Source of the DNA: CAZPWQ01 sp964590495
GTDB lineage: Bacteria > Bacteroidota > Rhodothermia > Balneolales > Balneolaceae
Direction of reading: 5' to 3'
NCBI GenBank assembly: GCA_964590495.1
Contig: CAZPWQ010000047.1
Location: 1-25,877, forward strand
Length of the DNA stretch: 25,877 nucleotides
The stretch's first letter is position 1. The number at the start of each line of letters is the position of its first letter. Under the pieces are notes generated by a model, which had not been told where the DNA came from, did no database searches, and worked only from the letters and a program-made list of their open reading frames with translations. Of this stretch, positions 15,924-23,644 are shown piece by piece. A program made the position numbers and the translations under genes.

Positions 15924-15956
15924 AGCAGAGAGTAGAAAGTTAAAGGTAGAAAGTAG
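15922..15956. repeat. 7-bp tandem array, AAAGTAG type, at the E1 stop
   Basis: Five heptamers (AGAGCAG, AGAGTAG, AAAGTTA, AAGGTAG, AAAGTAG) begin at the last bases of the E1 stop codon (TAG, 15921-15923). The following convergent gap to 16122 also holds CTCCTCC (15971-15977) and GGAGGAG (16013-16019), a weak long-loop inverted repeat, and no gene. Confidence 0.75.
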
Positions 15957-16122
15957 GTTTGTTGTTTAAGCTCCTCCTTGTTTCGCTGTGATTTTTCAGT
16001 TCCGGGGAATCGGGAGGAGGGGATGGGGTGGTCGGCCGCAAGGAATGCGTATCTGCCGGTGATTGTAGAATGGCTCTCCATTCACACTCCGGATTATCTT
16101 AATTCTATCTGCGAATGTATTA

Positions 16123-16536
16123 CTAATTCCTCTTCGTGGTGATTTCAATTACCCCGTTACCGCCTTCCAGTCCGTAGCCTGAAGAAGCCTCCACGCCTTT
16201 TACTACTCTGATAGTGGCAATATCCGCTACCGGAACCATACTTTCTACGCGGGAATAACTCCGGCCGACCCGTTGACCGTTGACGACAAACAAAGGTTCT
16301 GTACTATTCTCAAATGACGCTGAACCACGTATATTAATGCTTATATTACCTTCCGATCCAAAAACAGTAACACCGGCAACCCGCCGCAAATAATCGGATA
16401 ATGGGATCGAATTGTTATCAACCACTATTTCCGATGAATCTTTTTGAGACGTACTGGTTGTCCGGTCACTGGATGCACAGCTTATCGTCATCAACAATAA
16501 GGCTATACCTGTAATATGTATATAAAAATGTGACAT
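16123..16536 (-). CDS. stand-alone TonB-receptor plug-domain lipoprotein
   Basis: About 137 residues: a lipoprotein-type signal (MSHFYIHITGIALLLMTISC, Cys20 as likely lipidation site), a short Ser/Thr-rich linker, then a single plug domain like the N-terminal gate of TonB-dependent receptors. The plug signature is clear: PLSDYLRRVAGVTVFG, INIRGSASF, PLFVVNGQRVG, DIATIRVVKG and GYGLEGGNGVIEITTK. No beta-barrel follows, so it cannot form a channel. Small secreted plug proteins occur in Bacteroidota and relatives and have no firm role. I prefer the ATG at 16536 to the one at 16572 because it puts the signal sequence at the N-terminus. It lies close behind the DUF5916 gene on the same strand and is probably co-transcribed. 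Confidence 0.78.
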   Translation of the reverse strand: MSHFYIHITGIALLLMTISCASSDRTTSTSQKDSSEIVVDNNSIPLSDYLRRVAGVTVFGSEGNISINIRGSASFENSTEPLFVVNGQRVGRSYSRVESMVPVADIATIRVVKGVEASSGYGLEGGNGVIEITTKRN

Positions 16537-16614
16537 TGGATTCTTTATTATATTCAAACCATACCCAAACAATATGAAGATCTTTACAGCAAATTACTAT
16601 TATAATAAACCGAT

Positions 16615-18819
16615 TCAAAAGCGGAATGTATAATTGTACTTCAGCAAAATGGCACGATACTGCGACAAAGGAAGTGCAGGTAATTCCCTGTTGCGATTTG
16701 CATTCAGCGTCTCGTTAAGTACCAGATAAAGATCGTTCCCGTCCCGCGGATTGTATCTGAATCGTACATTCATTATTCCAAGATGATCGGTACTGCTGTA
16801 CTGGATAAATGAAGAGAGCGTAAATTTTGTATTAAATGTGAATTCGGTCCTGAATCTCCCGATGTGTGCATTCAGCTCCTGTTTGCGTTTTGGAAATCGA
16901 ATTCTGTTATATTGATAAAACAGGTCCAACTGCATAACGCTGGACACACTCCATTCGGGCTGCGCACTTATCGTTATCCGGTTTCCGTCAAAAAAACCGC
17001 CGCCGCTGACAATAAATTGTGATCGAAGTCCCTCCCCCCTGGGAGTCTCATAAGACAATTCAGCTTCAGGATAGTTGTACAAACCAGGTAATACCTCGAC
17101 GTCTTCGCCCAAACTGAAAGGTTCCACAATGTCTTCTGTAATCCATTGAAGTCCGGCAACGGCAAAATCCCCGCGTTTCCATGTTAACTGTACCGAGGGC
17201 CCGAACTCGGAGCTCTCAAGACTGCTGTCTTCGTTTCTCAAATAAATAGAGCCATTCATAGATAGCTGACCTCTTTGTAACGCAGCATTTTCATCTGGTT
17301 GCCAACCGTATGAAATCCGATCTCCAAACCGAAAATAATTTCTCCTGAGCTGAAATCCCATTCCCGGATCATAAGATTGGCCGGAATAGTTGAAGTTTAA
17401 ATTGAAATTGAGGCCGGAAAACGTTCTTCTTTCCCACTCTGTACGAATCCGCGTCGCATCCTGATAAAACGGATTCTTATTGATCTCACTATCTGCAGAA
17501 TGGGCAACATTTATTTTCAAAAAATCGTCCTCTGAAAAATTAAAAATCCCGTCCATTCCGTAACTGGCATTATAATTCCCTTTTTCATCAAACCTTCCGG
17601 TCATCATCCCCCCTGCATAGGATTGAGGATTAAACAGCTGTTTTCGAAACCGGAGAACACTGTGATTTTCAGAGGGCAGACCCAGATCACGGGCTGTTTG
17701 CATGGACAACAGACCGACATCCCATCCGCCGGAGCGAGCGATCATCCGGGCACCTCCCAGTATGCGTAGCGGCAGGCCGTCATCACTCAACCCGATGCGG
17801 CGGCTGTAAAAAAGACGATCCATTTCCCCAAACGAAAACTCAAAAACAGCCTCACGTTCAAGAAAAAACCGACGCCTTTCCGGAAAGAACAGGGAAAACC
17901 TCGTGAGATTTAACTGCTGGTTATCCGCTTCAACCTGGGCAAAATCGGTGTTGGCGGTCAGGTCCAGTGTGATGTTATTCGTCAGCCCTAATTTGGCGTC
18001 GAAACCGGCTTCATAAGTCAAGTCGTTAGCGTGTTGATAGCTTTCGGATTCCGCAGCAAGAAAGGAAGTACGTTCCACACCACCTAACAGGTAAGGAGTC
18101 AGATAAAAGGGTGTATGTTCAGGAATATCTTCAAAAACAACCTGTTGATATTGAGAAGGTTTCATGGCACTCCAAAACCCCCAGTTTGCCGGGATTGCGG
18201 GAAATGTAATCAAACTGACATTATGAGCTGAATATCTATAAACACTCAGTCCCATTTGCACGGTATTATTTGCAGTTTCATATCGTAAGCTGCTGAAAGG
18301 TATTCGCAACTCCATGGTCCAGCCGGTCTCGGAAATCCTGGCTTCTGCTTCCCAAATAGTATCCCAATAGACATTAATGGGCTCATCTCCAGTTGCATCA
18401 TTGCGTACAGCAATATCAGCTCGCGAACCATTCGGTGTGACCGTGAACCAGAGCCCGTTTTCATTATCATTATAGGTATCGAGCATCAGGGATACACCAT
18501 CCATATTCATTTGTACCATATCCCGTTTATAAGTAGGAGCACTGATGTTTTCAGGGTCGCCATAACACCGGCAGCTTACATATAGGTAATCCTCGTCATA
18601 ACCGATACGTATTTCCGTAAGTCCGTCTTCCACCGGATTGCCAAACGTCGGCCAGTGCGAGACCAGCGACACCGGCTTAATATTCTCCCAGGAGGATTCA
18701 TCGGGAATGCCATCCAGGATAACCGGTTCCTGCATGCGGGAAATCTCCAGGGGACTCTGAGCTGCAAGCTCAGAATAAGACATAAGTATCAGCGGAAAAA
18801 GATATAATAAAAACCTCAT
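16615..18819 (-). CDS. DUF5916 outer-membrane beta-barrel protein with CBM9-like domain
   Basis: 734 residues. A Sec signal peptide (MRFLLYLFPLILMSYSELAAQ, cleavage near residue 21) precedes a family-9 carbohydrate-binding-like domain (PVILDGIPDESSWENI, EIRIGYDEDYLYVSCRCYGDPE, DTIWEAEARISETGWTMELRIPFSSLRY, up to about 210). The C-terminal two thirds is the DUF5916 region (TDFAQVEADNQQLNLTRFSLFFPERRRFFLE, FYSRRIGL, LGGARMIARSG) of alternating hydrophobic strands ending in aromatic RF, the signal for beta-barrel insertion. Predicted outer-membrane protein of unknown substrate; relatives are abundant in polymer-degrading Bacteroidota and Balneolota. Binding of a sugar polymer is only an inference from the CBM9-like fold. 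The plug lipoprotein gene lies roughly 80 bp downstream. Confidence 0.87.
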   Translation of the reverse strand: MRFLLYLFPLILMSYSELAAQSPLEISRMQEPVILDGIPDESSWENIKPVSLVSHWPTFGNPVEDGLTEIRIGYDEDYLYVSCRCYGDPENISAPTYKRDMVQMNMDGVSLMLDTYNDNENGLWFTVTPNGSRADIAVRNDATGDEPINVYWDTIWEAEARISETGWTMELRIPFSSLRYETANNTVQMGLSVYRYSAHNVSLITFPAIPANWGFWSAMKPSQYQQVVFEDIPEHTPFYLTPYLLGGVERTSFLAAESESYQHANDLTYEAGFDAKLGLTNNITLDLTANTDFAQVEADNQQLNLTRFSLFFPERRRFFLEREAVFEFSFGEMDRLFYSRRIGLSDDGLPLRILGGARMIARSGGWDVGLLSMQTARDLGLPSENHSVLRFRKQLFNPQSYAGGMMTGRFDEKGNYNASYGMDGIFNFSEDDFLKINVAHSADSEINKNPFYQDATRIRTEWERRTFSGLNFNLNFNYSGQSYDPGMGFQLRRNYFRFGDRISYGWQPDENAALQRGQLSMNGSIYLRNEDSSLESSEFGPSVQLTWKRGDFAVAGLQWITEDIVEPFSLGEDVEVLPGLYNYPEAELSYETPRGEGLRSQFIVSGGGFFDGNRITISAQPEWSVSSVMQLDLFYQYNRIRFPKRKQELNAHIGRFRTEFTFNTKFTLSSFIQYSSTDHLGIMNVRFRYNPRDGNDLYLVLNETLNANRNRELPALPLSQYRAILLKYNYTFRF

Positions 18820-18859
18820 TGTAAGATTACATTTTGCTATTGATTGAGACGAAATATTT

Positions 18860-18890
18860 AAACCGTTTTTAAAATATCAGAGAACCGTTT
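18860..18890. promoter_or_regulatory. paired AACCGTTT sites upstream of the DUF5916 gene
   Basis: AAACCGTTT (18860-18868, palindromic around its central C) and GAACCGTTTC (18882-18891) share AACCGTTT with a 22-bp repeat distance, two turns of helix. Variants AAGCGTTT (18894) and ATCCGTTT (18923) follow. They lie 40-110 bp upstream of the DUF5916 ATG, where an operator could sit. The whole gap 18820-19149 contains no supported gene. Confidence 0.35.
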
Positions 18891-19149
18891 CTAAAGCGTT
18901 TATTATTAAAATGGAAAAGAAAATCCGTTTACATCCGCGGCTAAAAATTTGTTCAATCTACCTGTATTTTTCTTAAAACAAATAAATGAAGTGATCTGAG
19001 GATAGCTAACAGAAATCATTCAATTTCTGCCAATTATAGTTCACAGACAGTACAGACTTCGTTTTCGGCTCATTGTATCCGCTGTATTTAACCCATCGTG
19101 CCCAATTAGAGACTCTTTAACAGTAATAATCTTTTATTGACTTTTAACT

Positions 19150-20115
19150 TTACAATATTTTAAGTTGGGCGAGCGAAAGGTCTTGGCCGGCATCCCACGT
19201 CTTTTCAAACAGCGATTCCCCCATTTTTCTTTGACTGCGGGATAGAACAGTCTCAACTGTCTCTTTAATACGGGGCGGAAGAGGAGCCCTGATTCTATTT
19301 CTTAAAGCTGCAGAAACAGAAAGATAGGTTACCGCTGTATCGTAATCCTCTCTATCGACAAGTATCCCGGCGCAGGCTTCAAGAGACTCACAGATAGATA
19401 ATTTTTCGTCCTGTTTTATCCTGCGAGAAAGGGCTTTTTGATGATGTATAAGGGCCTGTTCCATTTGGTTTATACAGGCATTATATTCTCCTGTACAATA
19501 GAATGAAAAAGGTATTGCCCAATTGATATTCATCCCGGACCATCCCGAATGGGCTGATTCGATATAATGATTCGCCGATTCCGGTTTTCCCAAGCAAAGA
19601 AGCGATAAACCCAACAGATCGTATGACAAATATAATCCGAAGCGATTCCCCGCCTCTAACCAGCCTTCAACAACAGTTTCCAATATGTTACAGCTTTTTT
19701 GGTATTCACCAATGTCGTACAAAACATATCCTTTTGCAGTATGAGCCATACTGAGAATTTGAATATCTTCCAATTCTCCGAGAATTTCTTCAGCTTTTTT
19801 CAGCCGGGAAAATGCTGAATTGTATCTGCCTAAACATCTTTCAACCAAAGACAGGTATGTAGAAACAAAGGCACTGCCCCTGTGATCACCAATTTTATCT
19901 CTCAATGAAATGCTCTTTAAAAATAAATCAGCAGCTTTATCCAGGTTCCCTCGCGTATATTCAATCCATCCCAGGTTGTTGTAGGATACAGCCACACCTC
20001 GGGTGTCATTTAATTTCTTATGTAATTCCATGGCCTCTTTAGAGATCATCGTCCCTCTTTTATAATCTCCCATGACTGCGTTTGCCCACCCGTAATGATT
20101 AAGATTTTCAGCCAT
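19150..20115 (-). CDS. 3' part of split AraC-STAND regulator (TPR domain)
   Basis: 321 codons in the -1 frame relative to 20046-22010. It encodes a helical TPR-type domain: AENLNHYGWANAVMGDYKRG, ALSYNNLGW-like repeats (VAVSYNNLGWIEYTRGNLDKAADLF), then further repeats. It ends with KMGESLFEKTWDAGQDLSLAQ, which resembles the conserved tail of COG3903-type ATPase regulators (G-x-x-x-F-x-x-x-W-x-x-G-x-x-L-S). The apparent ATG at 20115 is created by the A-run itself, has no Shine-Dalgarno and falls within a TPR repeat, so this is not a natural independent start. It is the downstream half of the gene starting at 22010. If the frames are joined, the product is about 953 residues. Confidence 0.8.
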   Translation of the reverse strand: MAENLNHYGWANAVMGDYKRGTMISKEAMELHKKLNDTRGVAVSYNNLGWIEYTRGNLDKAADLFLKSISLRDKIGDHRGSAFVSTYLSLVERCLGRYNSAFSRLKKAEEILGELEDIQILSMAHTAKGYVLYDIGEYQKSCNILETVVEGWLEAGNRFGLYLSYDLLGLSLLCLGKPESANHYIESAHSGWSGMNINWAIPFSFYCTGEYNACINQMEQALIHHQKALSRRIKQDEKLSICESLEACAGILVDREDYDTAVTYLSVSAALRNRIRAPLPPRIKETVETVLSRSQRKMGESLFEKTWDAGQDLSLAQLKIL

Positions 20116-22010
20116 TTTTTTTTCTTATCATTTTTTCGAAATATTGTTATACACTGCCGGAATATCTCGGTGTATTCTTCCATATTTTCAGTAATCATCA
20201 AACCCATAATTCCCCGGGCACTCAAAGCTTTCCCTTTAAGAATATTTGTTTTGTTTGATTCTTCATGGAACTTCAGATTATTAGCCAGATCGATCATTTT
20301 TTCCAACCATTCACATCCTTCTTTATTCATATTTTGCATATTCCAATAGCGCCATAGTGCCGTACTCAGTTGTAAACCCAATTCTATCTCCCGATACTGT
20401 TCCAGAGCTGATAGTATACCCCTGAAATTATCCAGTTCCATACCCAACCGATTGACCCAGTATTCTTGCCGGACTCCTTTTAATTCGGCTTCAGCTTTCT
20501 GAGCCATTTGAAGAAAATGAACTGCCATTTTCGTTAGTACCTCCTTTTCAACTCTGCTTACAATTAACTTTCCACGGGCGTAATTTTTAAGAGTTTCCAG
20601 TAGCCTGAACCTAACTTCACCTCCTGCTTCAAATGTTTGCAGAAAATTTTTATCAACCAATGACCGCAAACCATCCAGTATATCCGATTCTCCCGAATGA
20701 TCTGACCAAACAGCTTCTGCGGCATTGATATCAAAACTTCCGGCAAACAAAGACAGGCGCTGAAAGAGATTTTTTTCCTGTTCTGTCAGTAGATTATAAC
20801 TCCAGTTAATGGCATTAAATAATGTTTGATGGCGTTCTGGACGGTCAATATCTCCCGTTTTTAAAACCGACAGATTCTCCTTCAACCGCTCTGCAAGGCT
20901 GTGGAGTGAAAACATATGGATTTGAGAAGCGGCCAATTCCAGAGCAAGAGGCAACCCATCCAGATATTGGCAAATACATATGATATCAGGAATGTTCTTT
21001 AGATTAAGCTGGAAATTACCGGTTATAGTTTCGGCCCTTTCCAGAAACAGCCTTACAGACGAATACTTTTTGATTTTATATAACGCCGATTCTGTAATAC
21101 CATCATCTGTAATACTATCAACTGTGTCCGGAATTGATAAGGGAGAAACCGAATACGAATACTCACCCGACAGATGCAGTTTTTCACGACTGGTAATCAT
21201 TATCGTCAAATCAGGACAATGCCGCAAAAGGGTATTGACATCTTGAGCAGCTGCGGTCAGGTGTTCAAAGTTGTCAAGCAGAATTAATACCTCCCGGCTT
21301 TTCAGATGTTCAAGTAAGTTCTCAAAGGAGGATTGTACAGGTTTTTTCTTGATATTAAGTTCATGTAAAATAGCTGAGGGAATTAGGCCCGGATCGGAAA
21401 GAGAAGCCAGGTGTACTATAAAAATCCCATGTGTGAAATTGTCTTTTACCTGATTTAATGTTTCCAGGGCAAGGCGTGTTTTACCTGTCCCTGCAGGTCC
21501 GGTAAGATTGATAAGCCGATGCTCATTTATTAACTCTTTAATATCAGTCAACTCTTGTTCACGTCCTACAAAACTGGTGAGGTGTTCCGGCAGATTATTA
21601 TGCATAAATACTCCGGCTGAGTATCTTCTGGGTGTTACTCCAAACCTTTCTTTAAAACATTTTGAAAAATAAGAGAGGTTATTGAATCCGGCTTCATAAG
21701 CCACTTCAGAAACGTTGCCAAAATCAGAAATTAAATATTTAGCGGCCTTTTTTAATTGAAACTCTTTAATATATTCTCCGGGAGATAATCCTGTAAAGTT
21801 TTTTATTTTTCGGTATAAGGTAGACTGGCTCGCTCCCATTTTGTGGCTGACCAGCCTTACCGACATATCCCCGGAGCTTATTTGTTCTTCCAGGATTTGG
21901 TCCAGGGTTTCTAAGTACCTCTCCTTTTCCGATTGAATTTCATCCGTTCCCGATGAAAAGTTCACTGTATCCCTTTCTTTAGTTAACATGAAGCAACACA
22001 ACTCCATCAC
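20046..22010 (-). CDS. 5' part of split AraC-STAND transcriptional regulator
   Basis: 654 codons. The N-terminus is an AraC-type DNA-binding domain (about 50-132: SHKMGASQSTLYRKIKNFTG, then VAYEAGFNNLSYFSKCFKERFG). A STAND/NB-ARC ATPase follows: FVGREQEL (147-154), Walker A GPAGTGKT (171-178), Walker B VLILLDNFEH (241-250), the TSREKL sensor, and GLPLALELAA. The last 22 residues after Lys632 are out of frame with the family. Known relatives (COG3903, MalT/AfsR-like) sense a ligand via C-terminal repeats and switch ATP/ADP state; an AraC HTH as output is unusual. Start: GTG 22010, ATG 22007 or ATG 21989; the last has GGAG about 13 nt upstream. Likely a pseudogene, a slippage-expressed gene or a sequencing error. 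Confidence 0.82.
   Translation of the reverse strand: MMELCCFMLTKERDTVNFSSGTDEIQSEKERYLETLDQILEEQISSGDMSVRLVSHKMGASQSTLYRKIKNFTGLSPGEYIKEFQLKKAAKYLISDFGNVSEVAYEAGFNNLSYFSKCFKERFGVTPRRYSAGVFMHNNLPEHLTSFVGREQELTDIKELINEHRLINLTGPAGTGKTRLALETLNQVKDNFTHGIFIVHLASLSDPGLIPSAILHELNIKKKPVQSSFENLLEHLKSREVLILLDNFEHLTAAAQDVNTLLRHCPDLTIMITSREKLHLSGEYSYSVSPLSIPDTVDSITDDGITESALYKIKKYSSVRLFLERAETITGNFQLNLKNIPDIICICQYLDGLPLALELAASQIHMFSLHSLAERLKENLSVLKTGDIDRPERHQTLFNAINWSYNLLTEQEKNLFQRLSLFAGSFDINAAEAVWSDHSGESDILDGLRSLVDKNFLQTFEAGGEVRFRLLETLKNYARGKLIVSRVEKEVLTKMAVHFLQMAQKAEAELKGVRQEYWVNRLGMELDNFRGILSALEQYREIELGLQLSTALWRYWNMQNMNKEGCEWLEKMIDLANNLKFHEESNKTNILKGKALSARGIMGLMITENMEEYTEIFRQCITIFRKNDKKKKWLKILIITGGQTQSWEIIKEGR
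20115..20123 (-). other. A9 homopolymer at the frame change of the AraC-STAND gene
   Basis: On the coding strand AAG is followed by nine A and then TGG. Reading straight through leads to a stop at 20046. Gaining one A, or slipping back one base (-1), joins the frame to the TPR domain seamlessly (Lys-Lys-Lys then Met-Ala-Glu-Asn). A-runs of this length promote RNA-polymerase slippage and -1 ribosomal frameshifting, and are also error-prone in sequencing. Confidence 0.85.
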
Positions 22011-22076
22011 AAGAGTACAAATTATTCACAAATCTTGCACATCAGTAATAGCAGAATCTTTTAACTGTTAACTACC

Positions 22077-23180
22077 CTAGGAAATAACTTTTGAGGGAGT
22101 GATACCATACTGCTCCTGGAAGCACTTGGAAAAGTAGGACGGATTGTGAAAACCCACCTCCAGAGAAACTTCAGAAATATTATGTTCCTTTTCTCTGATT
22201 AGCATGAGTGCCTTTCGCATCCTTACATCCCGGACAAACCGGTTGGGCGACCGGCCGGTAATAGATCTTACCTTACGATACAACTGTGACCGGCTCATTC
22301 CAATATCCCGGCTCAGGCTTTTTACATTAAAATTATTGTCAGACATGTTTTCCTCAACAGTTTCAATAAGATTGTTGAGAAATTTTTCCTCGGATGTATC
22401 AATAAATCTTATATGTTGAGCCAGTCCTCCTGCTTTCTGAACGTCACTCAATTTTCTGACTACGGGAGATGCCAGAATCTCTTTGTCTTCAGCGATCAGG
22501 TTCAAACGTCGGCCTACTTTCAGTACGCTCTCAAAAAAGCCTTCATCTTCGGTTAAAGGCTGTCCTCCGCTTAATCCCATTTTAAACAAAATATCCCATT
22601 CAGCATCATTCGTATTGCTGATTTTCTCCTCGAACTTATTTTTTATTTCAACAGCACATGAAACAGCGTTCATTGATTTCTTAAAGACAGCAACTATACT
22701 GTCATCACCCTCGACTTTCACCTCTTTACCTTCGTAATGGGAGATGTAATCCATGGCTAATCTTTTTGCTTCTTCAGGAAATTTCAGAAGCTTATAATCA
22801 GATGAACTTGTAACATCTGTATTACCTCTGATGTCGACGATCAATACAAAACGATAGCCGAGATCGATCCCCCCATCCTCGTTTCTGACCAGCCCGTGAT
22901 CCAACCGGTGATTTTTACCCATAAACAAGTTGTAAAAACCCGATTCCACCTCTACAATCTTACAGGCAACGTTACCGTGCGCTTCCCGGTGGGTTGCTTC
23001 ACAGGATTCCTTATCAGGCCCTTCCATAAGACAGAAAACCGTTCCAGCCTCTTGATTTACCCAATACTGGTGATACTTTACATTATACTTCTCCTGAACC
23101 TCCAGATCGGATAGATGAGCCTCTTTTACCTCATCTATGGTAAAATCATCCGAAATATGAATATCCATGAATAAAGGCAT
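22077..23180 (-). CDS. DUF4242 + cyclase-homology + AraC HTH regulator
   Basis: 367 residues in three parts. Residues 1-90 are DUF4242, related to the small nickel-binding protein SCO4226, with His37 (KYHQYWV) and His64/His68 (ATHREAHG) as possible metal ligands. Residues 110-245 resemble a class III nucleotide cyclase: VDIRG (first metal Asp116), VEGDDSIVAVF (second Asp), MGLSGGQPL, then VGRRLNLIAEDKEILAS. Residues 280-367 are an AraC-type HTH (MSRSQLYRKVRSITG and EVSLEVGFHNPSYFSKCFQEQYGITP). I cannot say whether the cyclase domain is active or only a ligand-sensing relic. The ATG at 23180 fits the DUF4242 start MPLFMDIH. Its HTH resembles that of the neighbouring AraC-STAND gene, but the rest is unrelated. 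Confidence 0.8.
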   Translation of the reverse strand: MPLFMDIHISDDFTIDEVKEAHLSDLEVQEKYNVKYHQYWVNQEAGTVFCLMEGPDKESCEATHREAHGNVACKIVEVESGFYNLFMGKNHRLDHGLVRNEDGGIDLGYRFVLIVDIRGNTDVTSSSDYKLLKFPEEAKRLAMDYISHYEGKEVKVEGDDSIVAVFKKSMNAVSCAVEIKNKFEEKISNTNDAEWDILFKMGLSGGQPLTEDEGFFESVLKVGRRLNLIAEDKEILASPVVRKLSDVQKAGGLAQHIRFIDTSEEKFLNNLIETVEENMSDNNFNVKSLSRDIGMSRSQLYRKVRSITGRSPNRFVRDVRMRKALMLIREKEHNISEVSLEVGFHNPSYFSKCFQEQYGITPSKVIS

Positions 23181-23318
23181 AATAATTCTTCTTCGACTCT
23201 TTTCCCGTTGACTGAATCAATGCTATAGTCAGAGAATATTTTTAAAATTAAATATCCGGAAACTATTAGCTACTAACTCTCAATCTGAACTTTAACTAAA
23301 TCTAATATAATCTTGGGC

Positions 23319-23642
23319 TTAGGTAAAAAAATTAGAGAAATTTAATATACCTCCCATTCCTTCCAGAAGAGGAGCTATCTGGCCTTCGAACGGATGTTTG
23401 TCACTGCTCGCCGGTTGCTGTTGAGCAACTACGGTTTCAAAAAGTCCCGTTAACACGATGAAAAAGGGGATAAAAAATCTTATGGCTTCCAGGTCTTCAA
23501 CAAATGTTGCTATATTTATCTTCGCTGAATCAATATCTCCTGATGAGTTTCCGGTTCCCCTCTGGTCATAAAAAATAACCTGGAGATCACTGGAAAGTTT
23601 ACCAACGCTCGCAAATAGATGATTATTAGATCCGCGGCTGAA
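23319..23642 (-). pseudogene. chimeric remnant: alpha/beta hydrolase fragment joined to a secreted-protein fragment
   Basis: A 107-codon open stretch without a proper start, beginning two bases past the FAD-oxidase stop. Its first part (23481-23642) reads like the middle of a prolyl-iminopeptidase-type alpha/beta hydrolase: RGSNNHLFASVGKL, LQVIFYDQRGTGNSSG, FVEDLEAIR. It lacks the N-terminal strands and the nucleophile elbow. From about 23483 it continues in frame as a signal-peptide-like segment (FFIPFFIVLTGLFETVVAQ), then HPFEGQIAPLLEGMG, and stops soon after. The second part seems to be the start of an unrelated secreted protein whose ATG is now ATA. Both identities come from family knowledge, not a search. 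Upstream and downstream, 23181-23318 holds nothing recognisable beyond the presumed promoter of the DUF4242 regulator. Confidence 0.65.
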
Positions 23643-23644
23643 AA

